Origin: ZC4RG42 sp003242425
GTDB lineage: Bacteria > Pseudomonadota > Gammaproteobacteria > Burkholderiales > SG8-39
Assembly (NCBI GenBank): GCA_937907425.1
Contig: CALCIE010000065.1
Coordinates: 7,869 to 71,868 of the forward strand
DNA length: 64,000 nucleotides
Reading direction: 5' to 3'
Part shown: piece by piece, positions 33,914 through 43,033 of the stretch
Layout: each line of letters starts with the position of its first letter
How positions within the stretch are numbered: the first letter of the stretch is position 1
Notes under the pieces: generated by a model
Database searches by the model: none
The model's input: only the letters and a program-made list of their open reading frames with translations
Told to the model about the DNA's origin: nothing
Position numbers and translations under genes: made by a program

Positions 33914-33954
33914 AGCATACGTCCGGATGCGGCCCTTCGCTTGAGGCGCGTCAA
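33914..33954 (-). promoter_or_regulatory. FNR/ANR-type site and promoter
   Basis: The palindrome TTGAGGCGCGTCAA (33941-33954) has the form TTGA-N6-TCAA. On the minus strand, TATGCT (33914-33919) is a -10-like element. The centre of the palindrome is about 41 bases before the expected start near 33907, the normal place for an FNR-class activator. The rest of the 360-base gap (33868-34227) shows nothing else I can name. Confidence 0.5.
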
Positions 33955-34227
33955 AAGAAGGCCCGGCCGGGCTATCGCGATACCGGTTCGCGCCGCCCTT
34001 CTCCCGTTCGCCTGCCCGGCGTCATGCACGTCGCGTAGCGGATGAGGGAAGCGCGAGCCTTCCGCGGCGAAGCGGTTTGTATTCGCGCCGCGCGTTTCAT
34101 TGCCGGATCGGTTTCTCTCGAACAATGCCCGATAAAGCTGCGCCGAGTGTGAAACGGCAGCGCGCCGACTGGTGCCGCGAGATCAAGGCCTGTCGCGGCC
34201 CCATGGAAAACGACGGCGTGGCCCGGA

Positions 34228-35082
34228 TCAGACGGCGGCGGCAGCGAGCGCTTCGGCATGCGCGAGCGCTTCGGCAGTCGGCAGACCGGCGCGTTCGCGA
34301 GCGCAATTGAGGAACTCGTTGAGGATGGGCGTACCGTCGAGCTGGTTCGGATCGCGCGGGTCGTGCAGTTCGGGATGCCACTGCACGCCGAACACGTAAC
34401 TGTCGCCCGTCCAGCGCAACGCCTCCACGATGCCGTCGGGTTTGGCGCGCGCCTCGACCACGAGGTTCTCGCCCAATGCCTTCACCGCCTGATGATGGAT
34501 GGTGTTGACGCGCGCCGTCGCGCGGTCCGGATAGAGCGCCGCCAGCCGGCTCCCCGGCACGAACTCGATTTCGTGAAAGTTCTGGTCGTAGATCTCGGCG
34601 TCGTGATGGCCGATGGTGTTGGGGAGCTGCGTGGCGATGTCCTGGTAGAGCGTGCCGCCGAACGCCACGTTGATGAGCTGCAGGCCGCGGCAGATCCCCA
34701 GCACCGGCTTCTTCTGGTCGATGAAGGCGCGCAGCAGCTCCAGCTCGTAGAGATCGCGCACCCGGTCGCCCTGCCACGCCTCGCACAGCGGCACTTCGCC
34801 GTAGGTCACCGGACTCACGTCCGCGCCGCCCTGCAGGATGAGGCCGTCGAGCTCGTTGACGTAATCGGTCACGCTGAGATTGCCGCGCCGGATCAGTCCG
34901 CCGGACTCGATGGAGGGAATCATGAAGATCAGCGCGTCGCGCGACATCACCCAGTGCGCGATCGACTCCACGAGGTACTGGATGCCGCGCCGCCCCACGC
35001 CCAGTTCGGGCGGAACGTTGTGCAGAAAGCGGGGCGAAAGGCCGATCCGCAGGAGCCGGGTTGCGCGCATGACAGTTGGCAT
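34228..35082 (-). CDS. Class I glutamine amidotransferase-like hydrolase (PuuD/GATase1 type)
   Basis: A 284-residue protein of the gamma-glutamyl-GABA hydrolase/GATase1 group. The nucleophile Cys is in GICRGLQLIN, and the His-x-Glu pair is in GVQWHPE. It would hydrolyse a gamma-glutamyl amide in the cytoplasm. No polyamine-degradation genes are near, so the substrate is not certain. The ATG at 35082 has GGTGAAAGA just before it. Size is slightly larger than PuuD because of an N-terminal extension with VESIAHWVMSRDAL. Confidence 0.8.
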   Translation of the reverse strand: MPTVMRATRLLRIGLSPRFLHNVPPELGVGRRGIQYLVESIAHWVMSRDALIFMIPSIESGGLIRRGNLSVTDYVNELDGLILQGGADVSPVTYGEVPLCEAWQGDRVRDLYELELLRAFIDQKKPVLGICRGLQLINVAFGGTLYQDIATQLPNTIGHHDAEIYDQNFHEIEFVPGSRLAALYPDRATARVNTIHHQAVKALGENLVVEARAKPDGIVEALRWTGDSYVFGVQWHPELHDPRDPNQLDGTPILNEFLNCARERAGLPTAEALAHAEALAAAAV

Positions 35083-35137
35083 TCTTTCACCGTTGCCGCT
35101 TTTTTTCGAGTCCTCCCGGCAAACGGTGTTGCGCGGA

Positions 35138-35154
35138 CGTGACAAAGTGTCACG
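35138..35154. promoter_or_regulatory. 17-bp perfect palindrome between divergent genes
   Basis: CGTGACA and TGTCACG flank AAG (35138-35154). It lies between the amidotransferase gene and the mrfA-type gene, 92 bases before the latter. The form suits a dimeric regulator operator. TTGACG (35187-35192) is a -35-like element for the + strand gene, without a clear -10. Confidence 0.45.
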
Positions 35155-35245
35155 CGCAGCGGCGATGCCGCCGGCCGCAGGCTCACTTGACGAGCCTGTA
35201 CCGCTGCGATGCTCGTCTTGTCTGAACGTCGGATGGGATCGCTGC

Positions 35246-37696
35246 ATGGCTTCGTACTTTGAGACCGGCCTCGACCTCTTTGGTTCTGCCGCGGGAGGCG
35301 GCGCAGGCGAACCGCTGCCTCGAGAGCGGCCGCCTCGCACGGTTGAGGCGCTGATCGAGGCGCTGGAACGCCGCCACAAAGGGCGCATCGCGGGCCGGCT
35401 GAAACTGCCGGCGCGCGCCGCCAGCTACGCGGACTTTCCCGAGGAACTGGACGCCCGGCTGCGCGCCGCCCTCGCCGCGCGCGGCATCACCCGGCTCTAC
35501 AGCCACCAGCGCGAAGCGTGGGAACACGTGCAGGCGGGGCGCGACGTCGTGGTCGTCACGCCCACCGCTTCCGGCAAGACGCTGTGCTACAACCTGCCGG
35601 TCCTGCAGGCCGTTTTATCGGGCAAAGCCAAGGCCTTGTACCTCTTCCCCACCAAGGCGCTGGCCCAGGATCAGGTCGCCGAACTGCTCGAGCTCAACCG
35701 CGCCGGCCGGCTCGGCGTGCGCGCCTATACTTTCGACGGCGACACGCCCGCCGACGCCCGCAAGGCGGTGCGGGTGCACGGGGATGTCGTGGTCTCCAAT
35801 CCGGACATGCTGCACCAGGCCGTCCTGCCGCATCACGCCAAGTGGGCGCAGTTCTTCGAAAATCTTCGTTATGTGGTCATAGATGAATTGCATACCTACC
35901 GCGGCGTGTTCGGCGCGCACGTCGCCAACCTGATCCGGCGCCTGCTGCGCATCTGCCGCTTCTACGGCACCGAGCCGACCTTCATCCTCTGCTCCGCCAC
36001 CATCGCCAATCCCCGCGAGCTCGCCGGCACGCTCGTCGGCCGTCCGGTCGAACTCGTCGACCGGTCCGGCGCGCCGCAAGGCGAAAAGCATCTGCTGCTG
36101 TGGAACCCGCCGGTGCTCAATCCGGACCTCGGCATCCGCGCTTCGGCACGCTCGCAGTCCACGCGCATCGCGCGGCTGGCGCTGCGCATGGGCTTGAAGA
36201 CCATCGTCTTCGCCAATTCGCGACTGGAAGTCGAGGTGCTGACCAAATACCTCAAGGATGTCTTCGACCGCGATCCGCGCAAGCCCGCGCGCATCACCGC
36301 CTACCGCGGCGGCTATCTGCCCAGCGAACGTCGGGACAAGGAGACAAAGCTGCGCGCCGGACAACTCGACGCCGTGGTCTCGACCTCGGCGCTGGAGCTC
36401 GGCGTGGACATCGGCAGCCTGGACGTCTGCGTGCTGAACGGGTACCCGGGCAGCATCGCCGCATCATTGCAGCGCTTCGGCCGCGCCGGACGCAGGCAAC
36501 GCGCCGCGCTCGGCGTGCTGGTGTGCAACAGCGACCCGCTCGACCAGTACCTCGCGCGCCATCCGGAGTTCTTCTTCGAAGCCTCGCCCGAGCACGCGCG
36601 CGTCGATCCCGACCAGTTGCTGATCCTCATGGATCACGTGCGCTGCGCCGCCTTCGAACTGCCGTTCCGGCGCGGCGAACGCTTCGGCAAGGAGAATCTG
36701 GAAATCCTGCTCGCCTATCTGGAGGAACAGGGCCTGCTGCACCGCGAGGGCGACACCTGGCACTGGATCGCCGACGGCTATCCGGCCAACAGCGTGAGCC
36801 TGCGCTCGATCGCCGAAGGCAATTTCACCGTGATCGACATCACCGACGGCAGGAAGAACGTCATCGCCGAAGTCGATTATTCGAGCGCCGCCATGACCCT
36901 CTACGAAGGCGCGATCTACATGGTGCAGGCTTCGCCCTGGCAGGTGGAGAAGCTCGACTGGGTCGGCCGCAAAGCCTATGTGCGCAAGACCAACGCCGAC
37001 TACTACACCGACGCCATCGACTACACCAAGCTGAAGCCGCTGGACGAATTCGAAGCGAACGAACGCGACGGCGCCAAGTGCGCGCACGGCGAAGTGCACG
37101 TGCTGCGCCGCGTGGCCGGCTACAAGAAGATCCGCTACTACACCCACGAGAACGTCGGCTACGGCAACGTGCATCTGCCCGACTACGAAATGCACACCAC
37201 CGCGGTATGGTGGCAGTTGCGGGAGCACGTGCTGGAACGCGCCTTCGCCTCGCGCTTCGAGGCGCTCGACGGCTTCCTGGGCGCGGCCTATGCCATGCAC
37301 CACATCGCCGCGCTGCTGTCGCTCGCCGAGCCGCGCGACCTGGGCCGCGCGGTGGGCGACGGCGCCGCGCAATGGTCCGCCGCCGTGGACGCGAACGGCC
37401 GCGCGAGCGTGCGCACCCTGGCCGGCGAGACGGTGGATCTCGAGCGTCAACGCGCCTTCCGTCCGACGGTCTATCTTTACGACAACTACCCCGGCGGCAT
37501 CGGCCTGTCCGCCCCGCTCTACGATCTGCGCGACGAAGTCGTCACGCGCGCCATCGAACTGATCGAACAATGCCGCTGCGCGCAGGGCTGCCCCGCCTGT
37601 GTGGGCCCGATCCTGGGCGACCCCGGACAGCGCCACCACACGCCCAAGGCCGCCGCGCTGCTGGTGCTGTGGCTCTTCAGGGGAGGCGTGAAATGA
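35246..37696 (+). CDS. MrfA-type DEAD/DEAH helicase with DUF1998 zinc domain
   Basis: An 816-residue superfamily 2 helicase. Walker A PTASGKT is at 106-112, DELH at 213-216, motif III-like SATIANP, a helicase C-terminal domain (STSALELGVDIGSLDVCVLNGYPG; QRFGRAGRRQR), and a C-terminal DUF1998 region with four zinc-binding cysteines at about 776, 778, 782 and 785. This is the layout of Bacillus MrfA (YprA), a 3'-5' helicase that works with an exonuclease to repair mitomycin adducts. Its stop overlaps the next gene's start (ATGA), and that gene is the expected exonuclease partner. Confidence 0.88.
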   Translation: MASYFETGLDLFGSAAGGGAGEPLPRERPPRTVEALIEALERRHKGRIAGRLKLPARAASYADFPEELDARLRAALAARGITRLYSHQREAWEHVQAGRDVVVVTPTASGKTLCYNLPVLQAVLSGKAKALYLFPTKALAQDQVAELLELNRAGRLGVRAYTFDGDTPADARKAVRVHGDVVVSNPDMLHQAVLPHHAKWAQFFENLRYVVIDELHTYRGVFGAHVANLIRRLLRICRFYGTEPTFILCSATIANPRELAGTLVGRPVELVDRSGAPQGEKHLLLWNPPVLNPDLGIRASARSQSTRIARLALRMGLKTIVFANSRLEVEVLTKYLKDVFDRDPRKPARITAYRGGYLPSERRDKETKLRAGQLDAVVSTSALELGVDIGSLDVCVLNGYPGSIAASLQRFGRAGRRQRAALGVLVCNSDPLDQYLARHPEFFFEASPEHARVDPDQLLILMDHVRCAAFELPFRRGERFGKENLEILLAYLEEQGLLHREGDTWHWIADGYPANSVSLRSIAEGNFTVIDITDGRKNVIAEVDYSSAAMTLYEGAIYMVQASPWQVEKLDWVGRKAYVRKTNADYYTDAIDYTKLKPLDEFEANERDGAKCAHGEVHVLRRVAGYKKIRYYTHENVGYGNVHLPDYEMHTTAVWWQLREHVLERAFASRFEALDGFLGAAYAMHHIAALLSLAEPRDLGRAVGDGAAQWSAAVDANGRASVRTLAGETVDLERQRAFRPTVYLYDNYPGGIGLSAPLYDLRDEVVTRAIELIEQCRCAQGCPACVGPILGDPGQRHHTPKAAALLVLWLFRGGVK

Positions 37697-38592
37697 GCGC
37701 GCTGCCGGATCTCGCGACGCGCCTGCAGCGGCTCGCGCCGGCGCGTTCCTTCGCCAGCAACGACGCGCGCAGCGCCGAACTGGAAGCGCTGATGGCCCGT
37801 GTCGCACGCCTGCGCGGGCGTGCGCGCGAAATCGCCCGCATGCGGCCGCGCCTCGACGTGGCCTCGCTCGGCGGGCGCTGGGTCGGCGAACATCTGCTTT
37901 GCGTCGAACGTCGTTATCCCCTCGTCAGCCGCCACGGCGACGTGCCTTTGCGGCGACTGGCGCAACTGCGGCACGACCGCGGCGGACTGCTGGGCATCGA
38001 ACACGCGCTCGATCCGCGGCGCATCGTCTTCCTCGACACCGAGACCAACGGCTTGTCGGGCGGCAGCGGTACGCTGGCCTTCATGCTCGGGCTGGCGAAG
38101 CTCGAAGAGGAACTGCTCGTCGTGCGCCAATATGTGCTCACCCGCTACAGTGCCGAAGCGGCCATGCTCGACCGGCTGGCAGAGGAATTGCACGGCGCGG
38201 CGCATGTCGTGACCTACAACGGCAAGCGTTTCGACGTGCCGCTCCTGCAGACCCGCCTGAGGCTGCACGGCCGCGGCGATCCCTTCGCGGCTTTGCCGCA
38301 CATCGATCTGCTGCACGCGCTGCGGCGCGCCAGACGCCACCGCCCGGAGCTCGGCGTCCTGGCCGACTGCCGCCTGCAGACCGCCGAAGCGCGGCTGCTG
38401 CGGCTCGAACGCCGGGACGATCTGCCGGGCAGCGAAATCCCCCGCGCCTGGGAACGCCTGCTGCGCGACGAAGACGCTTCGCTGCTCGCCCAGGCGCTGG
38501 AACACAACCGCCTCGACCTGCTCAGCCTGGCCGCGCTGCTGCCGGCGCTGGGCGATCTGGCGGGCACGCTGCTCGGCGCCCCGGCCGCCTGA
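37693..38592 (+). CDS. MrfB-type RNase H-like exonuclease
   Basis: A 299-residue protein with a DEDD-type RNase H-like exonuclease fold: motif I FLDTETNG (Asp115, Glu117), motif II VTYNGKRFDVPLL, motif III HNRLDLLSLA. This matches YprB/MrfB, the exonuclease partner of MrfA. Translational coupling to the helicase gene suggests equal amounts of both and a joint role in removing damaged DNA. The TPR part seen in some longer Firmicute relatives is absent. Confidence 0.85.
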   Translation: MSALPDLATRLQRLAPARSFASNDARSAELEALMARVARLRGRAREIARMRPRLDVASLGGRWVGEHLLCVERRYPLVSRHGDVPLRRLAQLRHDRGGLLGIEHALDPRRIVFLDTETNGLSGGSGTLAFMLGLAKLEEELLVVRQYVLTRYSAEAAMLDRLAEELHGAAHVVTYNGKRFDVPLLQTRLRLHGRGDPFAALPHIDLLHALRRARRHRPELGVLADCRLQTAEARLLRLERRDDLPGSEIPRAWERLLRDEDASLLAQALEHNRLDLLSLAALLPALGDLAGTLLGAPAA

Positions 38593-38660
38593 CGCTCCGC
38601 CTCCGGCTACAGGCGCGCCGCTTGCCTGCCTTCCTGCCGGAAAAACGGTTCGAGGCAAGC

Positions 38661-39230
38661 ATGTCACCGACTCTCAAAATCCTCGGCATCGTCGGCAGCC
38701 TGCGCCGCGATTCATTCAACCTGAAGTTGATGCGGGCCGCCGAGCGCAAAATGCCGGCGGGCACGGAACTGCGCATCCTTACGCTCGAAGGCATCCCGCC
38801 CTTCAACCAGGACGAAGAGCAGCAACCGCCGCCCGCCGTGACGCAGTTGAAGCGCGCCATCCGCGACGCCGACGCGCTGCTGATCGCCACACCGGAATAC
38901 AACTACTCCATCCCCGGCGTGCTGAAGAACGCCATCGACTGGGCGACGCGGCCCTACGGCGACAACCCCTTCCGCGACAAGCCTGGCGCGCTCATGGGCG
39001 CCACGATAGGCGGCATGGGCACTTCACGCGCGCAATACCATCTGCGGCAGGTGCTCTGCGCGCTGAACGTGCATCTGCTCAACCAGCCGGAGCTGATGAT
39101 CAGCCATGCCGACCACGCCTTCGACGACGAGGGCAGCCTGCGTGACGAGGAGCGGGCGGCGCAACTGGACAAGCTTCTGCAGGCGCTCGTCGCATGGACG
39201 CTGCGGCTCAAAGGCCCGCAGTCGGAATGA
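38661..39230 (+). CDS. NADPH-dependent FMN reductase
   Basis: A 189-residue flavodoxin-like reductase. FMN-binding motif is GSLRRDSFN at the N-terminus, and the family signature is TPEYNYSIPGVLKNAIDWATRP. Chromate and quinone reductases (ChrR-like) and azo-reductases share this pattern; a general NAD(P)H:flavin/quinone reduction in the cytoplasm is the safe call. The next gene begins 10 bases later on the same strand. Confidence 0.87.
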   Translation: MSPTLKILGIVGSLRRDSFNLKLMRAAERKMPAGTELRILTLEGIPPFNQDEEQQPPPAVTQLKRAIRDADALLIATPEYNYSIPGVLKNAIDWATRPYGDNPFRDKPGALMGATIGGMGTSRAQYHLRQVLCALNVHLLNQPELMISHADHAFDDEGSLRDEERAAQLDKLLQALVAWTLRLKGPQSE

Positions 39231-39240
39231 GGGAGCGACC

Positions 39241-39966
39241 ATGAACGACGAAGCCGATTTCCGTTTCGAGTCCGATGCCCGGTACGCTGTGCTCACGCTG
39301 CGCGCGCCCGTCGCAGAAAGCCTGCGCGACGGCCTGGCACGGCTCGCTGCACTTACCGACGTACGAACCCTGCTCCTCGTGCTGTCGGCCGAAACGCTCG
39401 CCGCACCCGGTCCCGCCGCGCAAGCGCTGCCCGATGCCCTGGACCGGGACTGCCATCCGCTGGTGCTGCAACTGCGCGCGCTGCCCTATCCGGTAATCTG
39501 CGCGGTGGGCGGCTACGCCACCGGCCTTGCCGCGGGCATCGCACTCGCGTGCGACGTCGTGGTCGCCACGCACCGGGCCGCGTTCAATTTCTCGTTCCGC
39601 GAAGGCACGACGCTGCCGGGCTGCGGCAGCACCTGGCTGCTGCCGCGCATGGTCGGCATGACGCGTGCGCTCGGCATGCTGCTGTTGCGCGACAAGCTCA
39701 CCGCCGACGAGGCCGAGCGCTACGGCCTGATCTGGGCCTGCGTGGCCGACGACCGGCTGCTCGACGAGGGACACGGCATCGCCCGCTACTTCGCCTCGCA
39801 GCCGCCGCGCGCGCTGGCGGCGGTCAAGCGCGCCCTGCAGGCCGCCGCCGACAACGACTTCGACGCGCAGCTCCATCTCGAAGCGGCCATGCACCGCGAG
39901 CTCGCGAACGACCGCCAGCCGGCTACAGCAGATAGGCCGCGTGATGGCGCAGGTGGTCGGCCATGA
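39241..39966 (+). CDS. Enoyl-CoA hydratase/isomerase family protein (PaaG-like)
   Basis: A 241-residue crotonase-fold protein. The oxyanion-hole region is GGYATGLAAGIALACDVVVATHRAAFNFSF, and MTRALGMLLLRDKLTADEAERYGLIW is close to PaaG-type isomerases. At the site where PaaG has VPDSGGTW with a catalytic Asp, this protein reads LPGCGSTW, so the acid residue is missing. Catalysis may differ or be lost. It follows the FMN reductase by 10 bases. Its 3' end overlaps the fghA gene by 44 bases tail-to-tail. Confidence 0.75.
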   Translation: MNDEADFRFESDARYAVLTLRAPVAESLRDGLARLAALTDVRTLLLVLSAETLAAPGPAAQALPDALDRDCHPLVLQLRALPYPVICAVGGYATGLAAGIALACDVVVATHRAAFNFSFREGTTLPGCGSTWLLPRMVGMTRALGMLLLRDKLTADEAERYGLIWACVADDRLLDEGHGIARYFASQPPRALAAVKRALQAAADNDFDAQLHLEAAMHRELANDRQPATADRPRDGAGGRP

Positions 39967-40759
39967 AGGTGGCGATGAAGTAGTAGCCGTGGTCGTAGCC
40001 CGGCTGCATGCGCAGCTGCAGGCGCGTTCCGCTCGCTTCGCAGGCCTCGGCGAATTTCTCCGGCTGCAGTTGCACGCCCAGGAATTTGTCGGCCGTGCCC
40101 TGATCGATGAGGATGGTGCCGTCGTAACGCCGCGCCCGTACGAGCTCGGCGGCGTCGTAGCTGCGCCAGGCTTCGCGGTCGATGCCCAGATAGCCCTCGA
40201 AAGCCTTCTTGCCCCACGGCACCTGCGAAGGCGTGACGATGGGCGCGAAGGCCGACACCGACAGATACTTGTCGGGATTGCGCAGCGCGCATACCAGCGC
40301 GCCGTGTCCGCCCATGGAATGACCGAAGATGCTCTGCCGTTCACCCGCCTCGAAATTCGCACGCACCACCGCCGGCAGTTCCTCGGTGACGTAGCTGTAC
40401 ATGCGGTAATGCGCCGACCACGGTGCGCGCGTGGCATCGACGTAGAAGCCCGCTCCCAGACCGAAGTCCCAGTCGGCGTCGTCGCCCGGGAACCGCGCGT
40501 CGCGCGGGCTGGTGTCGGGCGACACCAGCATGATGCCGAGCTCCGCCGCCAGGCGTTGTGCACCGGCCTTGATGGCGAAGGTCTCCTCGGTGCACGTCAG
40601 CCCAGCCAGGTAGAACAGGATCGGCGGCCGCTCGCGCGAACGCGGGGGGCGGAACACCGAGAAGCGCATCTCGGTGTCGCAGACCTCGGAATGATGCGCG
40701 TAGAAGCCCTGCACCCCGCCGAAACAGGCGTGCTCGGAAATCACTTTAAGCTCGCTCAA
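39923..40759 (-). CDS. fghA: S-formylglutathione hydrolase
   Basis: A 278-residue esterase-D-type hydrolase. It opens MSELKVISEHACFGGVQGFY, and the catalytic Ser is in FGHSMGGHGAL with YFIATFMADHLRHH at the end. It hydrolyses S-formylglutathione to formate and glutathione, the second step of formaldehyde oxidation. The start is a TTG that overlaps the dodecin stop (TTGA); the methionine-less start is deduced from the coupling and the conserved N-terminus. The class III alcohol dehydrogenase of step one lies in the same operon. Confidence 0.92.
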   Translation of the reverse strand: MSELKVISEHACFGGVQGFYAHHSEVCDTEMRFSVFRPPRSRERPPILFYLAGLTCTEETFAIKAGAQRLAAELGIMLVSPDTSPRDARFPGDDADWDFGLGAGFYVDATRAPWSAHYRMYSYVTEELPAVVRANFEAGERQSIFGHSMGGHGALVCALRNPDKYLSVSAFAPIVTPSQVPWGKKAFEGYLGIDREAWRSYDAAELVRARRYDGTILIDQGTADKFLGVQLQPEKFAEACEASGTRLQLRMQPGYDHGYYFIATFMADHLRHHAAYLL

Positions 40760-40980
40760 TCGTCGTCCTCTTCGTCGTCGACGCGGAAACCGACCTTGAC
40801 GGTCACCTGCCAGTGTTTGACGCGGTTGTCCTCGATGTAGCCGCGCGTATCGACCACCTGGAACCAGTGCAGATGGCGCAGCGTCCTGCCCGCCTTGGCG
40901 ATCGCGTTGTTGATGGCGTCCTCGATGCTCTTTCCGGACGAGCCGGTCAGTTCCACCAGCTTGTAGACATGGTCGCTCAT
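40756..40980 (-). CDS. Dodecin (flavin-storage protein)
   Basis: A 74-residue protein with the dodecin pattern: HVYKLVELTGSSGKSIEDAI, AIAKAGRTLRHLHWFQV (the Trp that stacks on flavin) and HWQVTVKVGFRVDDE. Twelve copies form a hollow shell that binds flavin pairs. The gene sits between the two formaldehyde-oxidation enzymes, 34 bases after the dehydrogenase and overlapping fghA. Flavin is not a known cofactor of either enzyme, so the grouping is unexplained. Confidence 0.9.
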   Translation of the reverse strand: MSDHVYKLVELTGSSGKSIEDAINNAIAKAGRTLRHLHWFQVVDTRGYIEDNRVKHWQVTVKVGFRVDDEEDDD

Positions 40981-41014
40981 GGGCCCCCTCCTCGGTTGAA
41001 AACGCCGTCCCGGC

Positions 41015-42124
<1,110 letters not shown>

Positions 42125-42203
42125 GGCTCGTCCTCACTCGAAGTTGGGAAGCGGCAGCCCCAAGCCTAGACGACCGGGTGCGCAGGCGCAAGCGCAAGGC
42201 ATA

Positions 42204-42968
42204 ATGCGCGCCGTGAAGCGTCGCGCGGCATGGCTCTTGCACCGGGTGCTGTTCGTCTGCTGCGCCACGCTGCTGCCCTTTTCCGTCGCAATGAACGCCG
42301 AAAACGACTACGCCGAGCAGCGCGCACGCCTGCTGGTCGACATCGCCGGCATGGCGGCTTCCAGCGCGTCCTACACCGGCCGCAGCAGTTTCTCGCCGCG
42401 CGTCATGCAGGCGATCGAACGCGTGCCCCGTCACGCCTTCGTGCCCGAATCGCAACGCGCTCACGCCTACGAGAACCGGCCGCTGCCCATCGGCGAAGGC
42501 CAGACGATTTCGCAGCCTTTCATCGTCGCGCTGATGACGGACATGCTGGAGCCGCGGCCCGACGATGTAGTACTCGAGGTCGGTACCGGGTCAGGCTACC
42601 AGGCGGCGGTGCTCGCCGAGCTCGTCGCGCGCGTTTACACCGTCGAGGTGCTGGAATCGGTCGGCAAACGCGGCGCGCAGGTCCTGCGCGAGCTGGGCTA
42701 CGACAACGTCCACACCCGCATCGGAGACGGCTACGAAGGCTGGCCCGAACACGCGCCTTTCGACGGCATCATCGTCACCGCCGCCGCCCCGCACATCCCG
42801 CAGCCGCTCATCGACCAGCTCAAGCCCGGCGGACGCCTGGTCATTCCCGTCGGCCCGAGCGGCGGCGTGCAGACGCTGGTCCTGATCCGCAAGCACATGG
42901 ACGGCTCGGTCACGCGCAGCGAGACCATCCCGGTGCAGTTCGTGCCGCTCACGCGCACGGCCGACTGA
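42204..42968 (+). CDS. pcm: Protein-L-isoaspartate O-methyltransferase, probably exported
   Basis: A 254-residue protein. The Pcm domain (about 45-250) has the SAM motif VLEVGTGSGYQAAVLAE and the typical NRPLPIGEGQTISQPFIV. It methylates isoaspartyl residues so that damaged proteins are repaired. Unlike cytoplasmic Pcm, it carries a basic then hydrophobic N-terminus (KRRAAWLLHRVLFVCCATLLPFSVA), a likely signal peptide or membrane anchor. The ATG at 42204 is needed for it. The pab gene follows 65 bases downstream. Confidence 0.87.
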   Translation: MRAVKRRAAWLLHRVLFVCCATLLPFSVAMNAENDYAEQRARLLVDIAGMAASSASYTGRSSFSPRVMQAIERVPRHAFVPESQRAHAYENRPLPIGEGQTISQPFIVALMTDMLEPRPDDVVLEVGTGSGYQAAVLAELVARVYTVEVLESVGKRGAQVLRELGYDNVHTRIGDGYEGWPEHAPFDGIIVTAAAPHIPQPLIDQLKPGGRLVIPVGPSGGVQTLVLIRKHMDGSVTRSETIPVQFVPLTRTAD

Positions 42969-43033
42969 GCATCCTGCTGCCGCCCGCGCTATGATTGCGC
43001 GTTTTTCGGCGCCGCCTCCGCAGGCCATCCGCA

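Noticed and set aside
35138..35154. The 17-bp palindrome as a terminator
   Set aside because: Its loop is only 3 bases and no T run follows on either strand. It lies between divergent genes, where a terminator is not expected.
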